A DNA stretch of 64,000 nucleotides from Sulfitobacter sp. F26204 (GTDB lineage Bacteria; Pseudomonadota; Alphaproteobacteria; Rhodobacterales; Rhodobacteraceae). The DNA is taken from positions 296,438-360,437 of the forward strand of contig NZ_JAPMLQ010000004.1 of NCBI RefSeq assembly GCF_026410305.1, in the 5' to 3' direction. The position numbers were made by a program, and so were the translations under genes. The notes under the pieces are model-generated. The model was not told the DNA's origin. It did no database searches and saw nothing but the letters and a program-made list of their open reading frames with translations. Positions 45,086 to 54,296 of the stretch are shown one piece after another; the stretch's first letter is position 1, and each line of letters starts with the position of its first letter.

Positions 45086-46111
45086 ATGGTTATGGATACT
45101 GCTCAGTCGCTGGTTGCCTTAGGCTGGTCCGCATTTTTTGAAGAACAACGTGATCCCGCTGAAGCGGACCTGACGCCGGTGCGTGTTAGTACAGTGCATC
45201 GTTCACGGATGACGGGAGAATCCGCAACCGGACCTGTGAGACTGAATTTGCCCGGAAATGTGAAAACCACAGATTTCGCTGTTGGTGACTGGGTATTGCT
45301 GGCTCCGCAATCCGACATGGTAGTGCGCCGTTTGGAACGTCACGCGCTTTTGCAACGCAAGACCGAAGGCGCGCGATTGCCGCAGTTGATTGCCGCAAAT
45401 GTCGATACGCTGCTTGTCGTGACGTCGTGTAATGAAGACTTCAACTCCGCACGTTTGGAAAGGTATCTGGCACTGGCGAACGAGGCGGGTACCGATCCTG
45501 TAATTGTTCTGACAAAGGCAGATCAGATTGTCGATGTGACGCCTTTTCGCACGCAAGCCGAGGCATTGCAGCGTAGCCTCACCGTGGTCAGTTTGAACGC
45601 CAAGGAACCGGAGGCGGCAGAGGCGCTTGCGCCATGGTGCGGGCCCGGTCAGACGGTGGCGCTGGTCGGATCATCAGGGGTAGGAAAATCGACCTTGCTG
45701 AACACGCTGACCGGTAAATCAGGCAAATCCGCGCAACGGACCGGCGGGATCAGAGAAGACGATGCCAAGGGTCGCCACACCACCACGTCGCGTTCGTTGC
45801 ACAGCACTCAAGGCGGCGGTTGTGTCATTGACACACCGGGGATACGCACGCTGCACGTCAGTGACGTCGCGACAGGTCTGGAGATGCTGTTTGCGGAGAT
45901 TACCGAATTGGCGCCGGATTGCCGATTTCGCGATTGCACCCATGCACATGAGCCGGGGTGCGCGGTTCAGGCGGCGGTGGCGGCGGGTGATCTTGACCCG
46001 GCGCGCCTTGATCGCTGGCGCAAGCTATCCGAAGAAAACCGCGACAACACGCCCATATCCACCGGTCCGCGAGGCAACAAGACACCGCAATCACGGCGCA
46101 AGAAACGATAG
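45086..46111 (+). CDS. rsgA: Ribosome small subunit-dependent GTPase A
   Basis: 341 residues from the ATG at 45086, preceded by GGGAG at eight bases; an in-frame start at 44972 lies inside the hydrolase gene. It is a circularly permuted GTPase: the G4 motif (VLTKADQIV) precedes G1 (VGSSGVGKSTLLNTL, about 194-208), then an ARG-type switch (GGIREDDAKGRHTT) and G3 (IDTPGIRTL). The N-terminal OB-fold and the C-terminal zinc site (CRFRDCTHAHEPGCAV) are intact. It checks maturation of the 30S subunit. Its position 43 bp after a catabolic gene is probably incidental. Confidence 0.94.
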   Translation: MVMDTAQSLVALGWSAFFEEQRDPAEADLTPVRVSTVHRSRMTGESATGPVRLNLPGNVKTTDFAVGDWVLLAPQSDMVVRRLERHALLQRKTEGARLPQLIAANVDTLLVVTSCNEDFNSARLERYLALANEAGTDPVIVLTKADQIVDVTPFRTQAEALQRSLTVVSLNAKEPEAAEALAPWCGPGQTVALVGSSGVGKSTLLNTLTGKSGKSAQRTGGIREDDAKGRHTTTSRSLHSTQGGGCVIDTPGIRTLHVSDVATGLEMLFAEITELAPDCRFRDCTHAHEPGCAVQAAVAAGDLDPARLDRWRKLSEENRDNTPISTGPRGNKTPQSRRKKR

Positions 46112-46236
46112 GGGATCGTCGCGTCATCCGCGAGAACAACCACCGATAGGGCCCGCATTTCGACGGTACCCGGTGTGATCGAGTGTAATAACAGGTAAAT
46201 AAACTCGGCTTCACTCAATTGGTACAACAGTCCCGG

Positions 46237-49158
46237 TCAGAACATGGTGAGGAGCATCTCGTCTTCTTCTGCTTCGAAGGGAACGGCAGCCTCTTCCGGG
46301 TCTTCGGGGATAAACAGGGCGGCCATGACGTCTTCACTCTCATTGTCGTTCACGGCGGCTTCACTTTCTGACGCGGTGGTTCCGACCTCGTCATCTGCAT
46401 CTGCATCTGCATCAGCATCCTGCCAGAAGGTTTCGGTTTCAGTTACGACAAGTTCAAGCGCATCGCGGCTGACTTCTGCGCCGTCAATATCCATGCCCAA
46501 AACGGAAACTTCATAAATGTGATCACCATTGGTGTCCCAAACCTGGTCAAAGGACGGCGTGAACCAACTCTTGTTCGAGATCGAGCCGGTCAGCGCGTTG
46601 ACATCGAAATGTCCCGCGTCTGACCCGTCCAGCACGTAGGATATTCCGTCTTCATTCACAACCGGGTCGCCAGGATCATTGGGATCTACGGGATAGACAG
46701 GGTCCGTTGTTGGGTCGTTGTCGTCGGGTAATTCAGCGGGACGCCAATAGGTTTCGCCCTGGGTGACGACCAGTTCAAACGCGCTGTTGCTGGTTTCGGT
46801 ACCTTCAGCGTCGGTTCCAAGGACAGACACTTCATAAATATGGTCGCCGTTCGAATCCCATATCTGATCAAACGACGGGTTGAACCAGGTCTTGTTGCTG
46901 ATTTCACCGGTTGCTGAATTCACATCAAAATGTCCAGCGTCAATGCCTGCCAAAGAATAGGTCACGCCGTCAGGTCCAGCAATCGGACCGGGAGTTTCAA
47001 TGGGGTCAACCGGATCTATCGGATCAACGGGATCTACCGGCTCAATAGGGTCTAGGGATTCACCAGTGCCGGCAGGCTGCCAGAAGGTTTCGGTTTCGGT
47101 AACGACAAGCTCCAGATCGCTTAGCCTCGCTTGCGTGCCATCCGGCGCTGTGCCGGTGACAGTCACTTCATAGATGTGATCCCCGTTGGTATCCCAGACC
47201 TGATCATATGACGGTTCAAACCAGTCCTTGTTACTGACCGCGCCCGTGGTGGGATCGACATCAAAATGGCCAGCATCAGGACCATCAAGAGTATACAAAA
47301 TACCGGGGTCCGCCGGGCCGTCAGGATCCACCGGATCGACAGGCGCAACCAGGTCGCCCGTGAGACCAAAGTCAGCAGCGGTCAGCGGTGTTTCGGATAC
47401 GACGGCAACAACCAATGTTCCCCCCTCGACGCCGAGGGTCAAGGTTGTGGTATCGCCCGTCACGCGCATCACTTCGGACAATGCCTCGGTGCTGGCGTAG
47501 TTTGGCAATTGCGACATATCGATCAGGTCGGCCGCGCCGTTGGCCCCGAAATCCGTAATCCGCACACTGCCGGGGAGGTTTTGTAAAACGAACACATCAT
47601 CGCCGTCACCACCGGTCAATTGATCGATGCCCGCGCCACCGTCAAGAATGTCATTGCCGCTACCACCATCCAATTGGTCATTGCCATCGCCACCAATCAA
47701 TGTGTCGTTGCCGATGCCCGAATTCATGATGTCGTTGCCGTCACCGCCCTCTGCATAGAAAGAAGATCCCGCAGTCTGGCCGTCAAGAAAGTCGTTGCCA
47801 GCGTCCAGAAAGATTCGGTCTGAATCTTCGTGTACACCGATAAAGACCAGATCATTGCCGTCGCCACCGTGCACTTCATCATTGCCCTGACTGCCGGCAA
47901 GGATGTCATTGCCGGTCCCGCCCCAGATCGTGTCGATGCCGATACCTCCAATCAGCGTATCGTTGCCCTCTTCCCCGAATAGCAGGTCGTTGTCGTCACG
48001 GGCAAATACGTGGTCATCACCTGCACCGGCATAGATCACATCATCCCCATAGAGGCCTTCGATCTCGTCATTACCGTCGCCCCCAGCAATCGTGTCATTA
48101 CCCCAACCACCGCGAAGCGTGTCTTGGCCTGCGCCTCCTGTCAGCAAATCCGCGCCCGCATCACCCGTCATAGAATCATTGCCGTTCAAGCCGGCGATCG
48201 TGTCGTCTGCTTCGGTACCGATCAGCACATCATCTGCATCAGTGCCAATGATTTCAGACAAGCCAATTTCAGGTGGATCAACCTCGGAGATAAAGCCAAG
48301 GGTCTCAAAAACCTGCTCTGGGATAGGCGCGGTGCCGGGCGTGGGCAGGTTGTCGACCTCGTAACTGACTTCGGTCCATGCGCGGTAGACGCCGGGCAAA
48401 ACAGGATTACCTTCTGCATCGGTTGCGCTGGATACATGCGGATCATGTTCCGCGTATGCATAAAGTGTTTCCAGGTTTTGCTGAATCTCTTCGGGTGTCA
48501 GGTTGCTGGGAAAATCCGATGTTGCGTATTCAACATATGAGATCAGTTGATGATCCACATCGTAATATTGCTGAGCATCATAAACGAATTGAGAAGCATG
48601 CACGTGATCAGAATGATTGCTGTCTGCATAATCCGAACTGTGATCTTGAAACATTACCGCCTCAGGCTGGTGATGTTGCATCAGCCCCAACAACAGGCCG
48701 GAAATCTGATCCGTGTCATAGGTATTGGCATCATCAACCGTGGAAATCGTTTCGATGTCGCCATTCCAAAGCAGCTCAAGGCTTTGCTGGTCAGTTACCG
48801 AATAACCTGACCCGTTGGGGTTGCCGTCGGGCAGGCGCAGGAAATACAGGCGAACGTCCGGGTTGCTTTCCAGATAGGAAGTATGGACGTCTACGCGGTT
48901 GGGACCATCGCCAAAGGTTGCGATTGTATCTATCCAGTCGCTAGTGCCGGCCATATTGGCATATGCGGCCTTGGCACCAGCTTCGCGCCCTTCCCAGTAA
49001 AGCGCGCTTTGGCCTGCATCCCCGGCTGTCAGATAGACCGTGGTATGCCCGCCACCTTCGTTGATGCTGTGCCGAATATCAGGGTTCTGAAACAGCAGAT
49101 CGTCGTCGATATGGGCGACAATCGACATGGAAGATGCTGCGGGATTCAACAGGGGCAT
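46237..49158 (-). CDS. Secreted PIG-L deacetylase / RTX / cadherin-like multidomain protein
   Basis: About 973 residues (ATG 49158; a GTG at 49167 is possible). Residues 12-250 are a PIG-L/LmbE domain. AHIDDD at 15-20 matches the zinc motif AHPDDE, and HSDHVHAS near 180 gives the second His pair. Enzymes of this family remove acetyl groups from N-acetylglucosaminyl substrates. Residues about 300-520 are RTX nonapeptides (GGxGNDxLxGG), which fold with calcium outside the cell. Then come three ~75-residue modules of the cadherin type (GPDAGHFDVDPTTGAVSNK...DTNGDHIYEVTV) joined by Asp-Pro-rich linkers. No signal peptide is present and the acidic tail ends in EDEMLLTMF, consistent with type I secretion. 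No secretion genes are adjacent. Confidence 0.88.
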   Translation of the reverse strand: MPLLNPAASSMSIVAHIDDDLLFQNPDIRHSINEGGGHTTVYLTAGDAGQSALYWEGREAGAKAAYANMAGTSDWIDTIATFGDGPNRVDVHTSYLESNPDVRLYFLRLPDGNPNGSGYSVTDQQSLELLWNGDIETISTVDDANTYDTDQISGLLLGLMQHHQPEAVMFQDHSSDYADSNHSDHVHASQFVYDAQQYYDVDHQLISYVEYATSDFPSNLTPEEIQQNLETLYAYAEHDPHVSSATDAEGNPVLPGVYRAWTEVSYEVDNLPTPGTAPIPEQVFETLGFISEVDPPEIGLSEIIGTDADDVLIGTEADDTIAGLNGNDSMTGDAGADLLTGGAGQDTLRGGWGNDTIAGGDGNDEIEGLYGDDVIYAGAGDDHVFARDDNDLLFGEEGNDTLIGGIGIDTIWGGTGNDILAGSQGNDEVHGGDGNDLVFIGVHEDSDRIFLDAGNDFLDGQTAGSSFYAEGGDGNDIMNSGIGNDTLIGGDGNDQLDGGSGNDILDGGAGIDQLTGGDGDDVFVLQNLPGSVRITDFGANGAADLIDMSQLPNYASTEALSEVMRVTGDTTTLTLGVEGGTLVVAVVSETPLTAADFGLTGDLVAPVDPVDPDGPADPGILYTLDGPDAGHFDVDPTTGAVSNKDWFEPSYDQVWDTNGDHIYEVTVTGTAPDGTQARLSDLELVVTETETFWQPAGTGESLDPIEPVDPVDPIDPVDPIETPGPIAGPDGVTYSLAGIDAGHFDVNSATGEISNKTWFNPSFDQIWDSNGDHIYEVSVLGTDAEGTETSNSAFELVVTQGETYWRPAELPDDNDPTTDPVYPVDPNDPGDPVVNEDGISYVLDGSDAGHFDVNALTGSISNKSWFTPSFDQVWDTNGDHIYEVSVLGMDIDGAEVSRDALELVVTETETFWQDADADADADDEVGTTASESEAAVNDNESEDVMAALFIPEDPEEAAVPFEAEEDEMLLTMF
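46425..47300 (-). repeat. Three repeated cadherin-like modules with Asp-Pro linkers
   Basis: Three copies of a ~75-codon module lie at about 47300-47070, 46960-46735 and 46640-46425. Each runs from Y-x-L-x-G-x-DAGHFDV through NGDHIYEV to a closing ELVVT-x-x-ET-[FY]-W. Nucleotide identity is high in places (for example AGAAGGTTTCGGTTTC at 47081 and again near 46425). Linkers are rich in Pro-Val-Asp-Pro. Confidence 0.85.
47600..48250 (-). repeat. RTX calcium-binding nonapeptide repeat array
   Basis: The translated segment carries many consecutive repeats of the form GG-x-G-N-D-x-L, including GIGNDTLIGGDGNDQLDGG and a run near the PIG-L side beginning IGTDADDVLIGTEADD. One stretch (HEDSDRIFLDAGNDFLDGQTA) interrupts the regularity. 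The array forms calcium-stabilised beta rolls. Confidence 0.9.
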
Positions 49159-49448
49159 TTGGCGCACTCATCATGATGAATTACGGAAGTCGCTGAAGAG
49201 GTAAACCTGAAGCGAGAGCAAAATTCAAGAAAGGAGAAATGCAGACATCGTGATTTTGTAAATTTTAACAGTGTCTTATCTGAAAATCGCGGAAGGTTAC
49301 ACTTTCATGACCAACCCAATTGAGGCAAGGTTCCGGCCAATTTGGGAAACGATCATGGCATACTTTACAGCATTGTGGCCGCGCATTTTCCTTGGCCGTC
49401 ACTAGAAAGTGATTCGAATTACCGTATCCCACCCGCCGCAAAACGCGG

Positions 49449-50207
49449 TTATGGCGTTACAACTTCGGTGCCCCAGGACCTGCAATTTTCGGCGAGTTCG
49501 GGAGCTAGGGCGCAATCCGTAAACAACACATCAACGTCGCTCAATGAACAAATTGTTAATGGTGCCTTGCGTGTAAACTTGAGATGGTCGGCTACAATCA
49601 TCACCTTGCGTGAGCGTTGGATTGCAGTGCCGCTGACCATGACTTCCTGTCCATCGAAATCAAGCAGGTCGCCGTCCGCATCTATGGCAGAACAGCCGAG
49701 CACCGAATAGTCGAACTTAAATTGCTTTACCATTTCGACGGTCAACCCGCCGACAATCCCGCCATCAGCACGGCGCAACACACCACCTGCGAGAATGATT
49801 TCGCAGCTGTGGTTGATGGCCAAAATGTTTGCGATATTGAGGTTGTTCGTCACCACAAGCAGGTTCTCATGATCACGTAACTCACGCGCCACCGCTTCTG
49901 TTGTCGTGCCAATGTTCATAAACACAGACGCCCCATCCGGGATTGCGCGGGCGCATGCAAGCGCAATCGCCTTTTTGCCGGTGTCGTTCAGCCTGCGGCG
50001 TTCCTCGTATACAATATTGGTCACACCGGAAGGTAAGACCGCGCCGCCGTGCACTCTTTCCAAGCGTCCTGTATCGGCGAGATCGGATAAATCACGTCGG
50101 ATTGTTTGAACCGTCACATCATAAAGATCGGCAAGACCGTCAACTGTCACCTTGCCGTCCTTGCGGGCCAGCTCAAGTATCTCTTTTTGCCTGAAATTCG
50201 AAACCAT
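49449..50207 (-). CDS. glpR: DeoR-family repressor of glycerol genes
   Basis: 252 residues. The N-terminal helix-turn-helix is ILELARKDGKVTVDGLADLYDVTVQTIRRDLSDL (about residues 9-42) followed by RLERVHGGAV, the DeoR/GlpR signature. The effector domain has FMNIGTTTEAVARELRDHENLLVVTNNLNIANIL, which binds a phosphorylated sugar; in GlpR this is glycerol-3-phosphate. It is divergent from glpD across a 284-bp region, so it very likely represses the operon. The 290 bp between its stop and the secreted-protein gene hold the latter's promoter but nothing else I can name. Confidence 0.9.
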   Translation of the reverse strand: MVSNFRQKEILELARKDGKVTVDGLADLYDVTVQTIRRDLSDLADTGRLERVHGGAVLPSGVTNIVYEERRRLNDTGKKAIALACARAIPDGASVFMNIGTTTEAVARELRDHENLLVVTNNLNIANILAINHSCEIILAGGVLRRADGGIVGGLTVEMVKQFKFDYSVLGCSAIDADGDLLDFDGQEVMVSGTAIQRSRKVMIVADHLKFTRKAPLTICSLSDVDVLFTDCALAPELAENCRSWGTEVVTP

Positions 50208-50491
50208 CGCGCCTTTTACGTCACTTGTTCTTCCGTCGTCAACGGAAGCCTCTGTCCAGTTCTCCGAGACAATCAGCAGACTGCCCCTTGCGTCAATAGG
50301 CGATTCTTTTTTCGCGGCGGAATCTGTAAAATCTATCGAACCCGAACAAATAGACCCAAGGGATTCAAGGGTTTACAGCAAAACGAAAGAAACCGAACAT
50401 TCGCTATTGCTACATTGCGCTAATTGATGTTGGGTATCACAAGACCGCAATCGGGGAGAATGCGGCGCAAAATGAATGCGGGGAGGCTTCA
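50208..50491. promoter_or_regulatory. Divergent glpR-glpD regulatory region
   Basis: No gene is present. Two clusters of CGAA half-sites stand out: ATCGAACCCGAACAA (around 50334-50348) and AACGAAAGAAACCGAACATT (50382-50401). Both resemble the TTCG/CGAA half-sites in known GlpR operators. They are placed to control both directions. No experimentally known GlpR site can be matched exactly, so the assignment is inferred. Confidence 0.45.
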
Positions 50492-52111
50492 TTGGGTCGG
50501 CTTGATAATCATGACATGGTTGATCTTTTCGTCATTGGCGGTGGCATCAACGGTTGTGGGATCGCGCGCGACGCGGCTGGGCGTGGCCTGAGGGTCGAAC
50601 TGGCCGAAATGAACGACCTCGCATCTGCAACATCCTCTGCTTCGACCAAGCTGTTTCATGGTGGCTTACGCTATCTTGAATATTGGGAACTCCGGCTTGT
50701 CCGCGAGGCCTTGGTCGAGCGCGAGACGCTGTTGCGGGCGATGCCGCATATTTCCTGGCCAATGCGTTTTGTGCTGCCCTATCATGAAGACATGCGCTTT
50801 GAAGGTGATACGCCGACGTCCAGGGTATTGCGCGTTCTGATGCCCTGGTTGAAAGGGCGTAGACCCGCCTGGCTGATCCGGCTTGGGCTGTTCATGTATG
50901 ACAATCTGGGTGGTCGGAAAATCCTTAAGGGCACGACTTCGGTAGAATTGGACAACACACCAGAAGGCGCTCCGCTGCAGGAACGATTCAAAAAAGCGTA
51001 TGAATATTCCGATTGCTGGATCGAAGACAGCCGGTTGGTGGTGTTGAATGCACGCGATGCCCAGATCCGTGGTGCGCGCATCAATGTAGGCACCAAAGTC
51101 CTTTCGGCAGAGCAGGCAGATGGCATCTGGCAGGTGACGTTGCAAGATCAGGCAACAGGCGAACAACGTGTTGTTGCGGCCCGAATGTTGGTCAATGCCG
51201 GCGGCCCGTGGGTTGAGGATATTATCCGCAACACGGTTCACATCAATTCGACCGAGGGGGTCCGGTTGGTGCGGGGCAGTCACATCGTGACACGCAAGCT
51301 CTATGATCATGACAAATGTTATTTCTTTCAGGGTGAGGATGGTCGGATCATTTTCACAATCCCCTATGAAACCGATTTTACGCTGATTGGGACAACAGAT
51401 GCCGACCATGGGGATGTGAGCGATAAACCCGTATGCACCCCTGAAGAACAAGAATATCTAATCAACTTTGCCTCTAATTACCTGAAAAAACCGGTCACCA
51501 AAGAGGATGTTGTCTGGACCTATTCTGGTGTGCGCCCGCTTTATAATGATGGAGCGTCCTCTGCGACTGCTGCAACGCGGGATTATGTATTGACGTTGAA
51601 CCAAACAGCAGGTGCGCCGATCCTGAACGTTTTTGGCGGCAAGATAACGACCTATCGACGCCTCGCTGAAACAGCCTTAACAAAGATAGTTCCGTTCTTT
51701 CCAAAGGCGGCAGGACCTTGGACCGCCGGGGTCGCTTTGCCGGGTGGGAATTTTGCTGTGGATGGTGTGCCGGCCCTGAAAGCACAATTGGAGCGGCAAT
51801 ATCCGTTTCTGTCAGAATCCTGGATGAGCCGCCTGATAAAGGCATATGGCGTTGATGTTTTTGATGTTCTTGGCGACGCCAAAAGCGCGGCAGACCTGGG
51901 GCGGGATTTCGGGGCCAGCCTGACCGAGCGCGAAGTCGTCTGGTTGATGCATAACGAATTTGCACGCAGGGCCGCGGATGTGGTCTGGCGTCGTTCAAAA
52001 CTGGGTTTGCGCCTTGGTCAGGATGAAGTCGACGCCCTCGACGTTTGGATGGCACAGGCAAATGGCCAGATGCAGCAATGCGCAGAAGTAACTGCAAGGG
52101 AGAGGGTGTAA
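50492..52111 (+). CDS. glpD: Glycerol-3-phosphate dehydrogenase, FAD-dependent
   Basis: 539 residues. The TTG at 50492 follows GGGGAGG by five bases, whereas the next in-frame ATG (50516) has no ribosome binding site, so the rarer start is preferred. The FAD-binding loop is LFVIGGGINGCGIARDAAGRG, followed by SSASTKLFHGGLRYLEYWELRLVREALVER, a GlpD hallmark. TDFTLIGTTDADHGD and GVRPLYNDG lie in the substrate domain, and a C-terminal helical domain ends the chain. It oxidises glycerol-3-phosphate to dihydroxyacetone phosphate at the membrane and feeds quinone. Its stop overlaps the next start (TAATG). Confidence 0.95.
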   Translation: MGRLDNHDMVDLFVIGGGINGCGIARDAAGRGLRVELAEMNDLASATSSASTKLFHGGLRYLEYWELRLVREALVERETLLRAMPHISWPMRFVLPYHEDMRFEGDTPTSRVLRVLMPWLKGRRPAWLIRLGLFMYDNLGGRKILKGTTSVELDNTPEGAPLQERFKKAYEYSDCWIEDSRLVVLNARDAQIRGARINVGTKVLSAEQADGIWQVTLQDQATGEQRVVAARMLVNAGGPWVEDIIRNTVHINSTEGVRLVRGSHIVTRKLYDHDKCYFFQGEDGRIIFTIPYETDFTLIGTTDADHGDVSDKPVCTPEEQEYLINFASNYLKKPVTKEDVVWTYSGVRPLYNDGASSATAATRDYVLTLNQTAGAPILNVFGGKITTYRRLAETALTKIVPFFPKAAGPWTAGVALPGGNFAVDGVPALKAQLERQYPFLSESWMSRLIKAYGVDVFDVLGDAKSAADLGRDFGASLTEREVVWLMHNEFARRAADVVWRRSKLGLRLGQDEVDALDVWMAQANGQMQQCAEVTARERV

Positions 52112-53199
52112 TGTCACTGGTACTTGACGGGGTTTGCATGGCCATGAATGGCCAGACCTATATTTACCCGACAGACCTTGAACTGTCCTCGGGTACAATG
52201 AACGTGCTGCTCGGCCCAACCTCTTCGGGCAAGACAACGCTGATGCGCCTGATGGCAGGGCTTGATGTGCCAAACAGTGGCAGGATCATCTGGGATGGCC
52301 AGGACGTGACCGGCATGCGGGTGCAAGACCGGGGCGTGGCCATGGTCTACCAACAGTTCATCAACTATCCGTCGATGACAGTTTATGAAAACATCGCAAG
52401 CCCGATGCGGTTGCTGGGGAAATCCGCAAAAGAAATTGACTCCGCTGTTCGCAAGGCGGCCGATTTGATGCAGCTTTCTCCTTTTCTGGACCGCAAGCCG
52501 TTGGAATTATCGGGTGGGCAGCAACAACGCTGCGCCCTGGCGCGAGCCTTGGTCAAGGATGCGGGCCTTGTCCTGTTGGATGAACCGCTTGCAAACCTTG
52601 ACTACAAGTTGCGCGAGGAACTGCGGGCCGAGATTCCGAAGATATTTGAAGAAGCCGGGTCAATCTTTGTTTATGCGACAACCGAACCGGAGGAGGCATT
52701 GTTGCTGGGGGGAAATACTGCCACCCTGTGGGAAGGCAGGATCACCCAATTTGACAAAACGCCAACCGTCTACCGCAAGCCGATAAACGCGACTACGGCG
52801 CGGGTCTTTTCCGACCCGCCGATGAATTTTCTTAAGGTGCGCAAAGCGGGGGACCGGCTTGAATTCGGTGACGGGCTGAGTACGGCGGCATTTGGTGCAT
52901 TCACCGGTTTGAACGATGGCAGCTATTTGGCCGGGTTTCGCCCCAACCACCTGAGACTGGAAAAGCAGGCAGCGGATTCCCTGACGTTCAGAACCAAACT
53001 GCAAGTGACCGAAATTACTGGATCTGAAACCTTTATCCACCTTGACCATCACGGCGACAATTGGGTTGGCCTGATACACGGGGTGCAAAAGTTGATGATC
53101 GGGGCACCTTTGGAGGTCTATCTCAATCCTGCCCATATTTACATTTTCGCGCAGGACGGCACCTCGATTGCCCCTGCTTCTTATGCAACCGCAGCCTGA
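52111..53199 (+). CDS. glpS: Glycerol ABC transporter ATPase GlpS (lacks the switch histidine)
   Basis: 362 residues. Walker A is GPTSSGKTTL, the signature LSGGQQQR (residues 133-140) is canonical, and Walker B is VLLDEPLANLD. The switch (H-loop) His, normally in VTHDQ, is replaced: the segment reads YATTEPEEA with Thr at residue 191. A C-terminal OB-type regulatory domain follows, as in sugar ABC ATPases. Order and content match the rhizobial glpSTPQUV glycerol transporter, whose symbols I use; they should not be confused with the E. coli glpT antiporter. It should pair with the ATPase encoded next. Confidence 0.88.
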   Translation: MSLVLDGVCMAMNGQTYIYPTDLELSSGTMNVLLGPTSSGKTTLMRLMAGLDVPNSGRIIWDGQDVTGMRVQDRGVAMVYQQFINYPSMTVYENIASPMRLLGKSAKEIDSAVRKAADLMQLSPFLDRKPLELSGGQQQRCALARALVKDAGLVLLDEPLANLDYKLREELRAEIPKIFEEAGSIFVYATTEPEEALLLGGNTATLWEGRITQFDKTPTVYRKPINATTARVFSDPPMNFLKVRKAGDRLEFGDGLSTAAFGAFTGLNDGSYLAGFRPNHLRLEKQAADSLTFRTKLQVTEITGSETFIHLDHHGDNWVGLIHGVQKLMIGAPLEVYLNPAHIYIFAQDGTSIAPASYATAA

Positions 53200-53210
53200 G
53201 GGAACGGAAT

Positions 53211-54296
53211 ATGGCCAAAATCACCCTCGAAAACCTCGCCCATTCCTATTTGCCAAAACCCGCAAGCGAGGACGACTATGCGCTCAAGGAGCTGAACCAC
53301 GACTGGGTTGACGGAGAGGCCTATGCGCTGCTGGGGGCATCGGGGTGCGGTAAATCCACCTTGCTCAACATTATCTCCGGTCTGCTGCATCCCAGTCAGG
53401 GACGCATTATGTTTAACGATCGGGATGTGACATTGGCACCAACGACGGAACGCAACATTGCGCAGGTTTTTCAGTTTCCAGTTGTTTACGACACCATGAC
53501 GGTACGCGACAATCTGGCGTTTCCACTCCGCAACCGGGGGGCTGATCCAACCTATATCAAGGAACGGGTACAGCAGATCGCGGCGATGATCGGCATGGAA
53601 GAAGCGCTGAACCGCAAGGCGCGTGGCCTGACGGCGGATGCCAAACAAAAGATTTCGCTGGGGCGGGGCATGGTGCGCGAGGATGTGAACGCGCTGTTGT
53701 TCGATGAACCGCTGACAGTGATTGATCCGCATATGAAATGGGAATTGCGCACACAGCTCAAGTCGCTGCACCACGAGTTTGGCCATACGATGATCTACGT
53801 GACGCATGATCAAACAGAGGCACTGACCTTTGCTGATAAGGTGGTCGTTATGTACGATGGTCGGGTGGTGCAAATGGGTACGCCGCAGGAACTTTTCGAG
53901 ACACCAGAGCATACTTTTGTCGGCTATTTCATCGGCTCGCCAGGGATGAACGTCCTGAGTGCAGAAGTGAACGGTGACAAAGCCGTTTTGGGAGGCTTTG
54001 AAATTGCGTTGGGCAAAGGTTATGCGCCGCTCAAAGGCAAGGTCGAACTGGGCGTACGTCCCGAATTCACCTCGTTGAGGGCAGGTGACAATGGTCTGCC
54101 CGTCACCATCAAGCGTGTCGAAGATGTTGGCCGTAACAAGATCGTGCGGGCGGATTTCCAGGGAACAGAGATCAATATCCTTGCCGACGAGGGCGCTGAA
54201 TTCTCGCCTGAGATGAACCGAGTCGTTTTTGATCCTGCGGGTATCAACATTTATTCCGACAACTGGCGTGTTGCGCCAAAGGTAGCGTCAAGATGA
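53211..54296 (+). CDS. glpT: Glycerol ABC transporter ATPase GlpT (degenerate signature motif)
   Basis: 361 residues from the ATG at 53211. Walker A is GASGCGKSTLL, Walker B is LLFDEPLTVID, and the switch His is intact (VTHDQTEA, His 199). The signature, normally LSGGQ, reads LTADAKQK (residues 140-147), with both glycines replaced. The C-terminal regulatory domain is present (VKLGVRPEF-like ELGVRPEFTSL). It is the reverse of its neighbour, which keeps the signature but lost the switch His, so the two look like halves of one asymmetric heterodimer. Its stop overlaps the permease start (ATGA). Confidence 0.88.
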   Translation: MAKITLENLAHSYLPKPASEDDYALKELNHDWVDGEAYALLGASGCGKSTLLNIISGLLHPSQGRIMFNDRDVTLAPTTERNIAQVFQFPVVYDTMTVRDNLAFPLRNRGADPTYIKERVQQIAAMIGMEEALNRKARGLTADAKQKISLGRGMVREDVNALLFDEPLTVIDPHMKWELRTQLKSLHHEFGHTMIYVTHDQTEALTFADKVVVMYDGRVVQMGTPQELFETPEHTFVGYFIGSPGMNVLSAEVNGDKAVLGGFEIALGKGYAPLKGKVELGVRPEFTSLRAGDNGLPVTIKRVEDVGRNKIVRADFQGTEINILADEGAEFSPEMNRVVFDPAGINIYSDNWRVAPKVASR

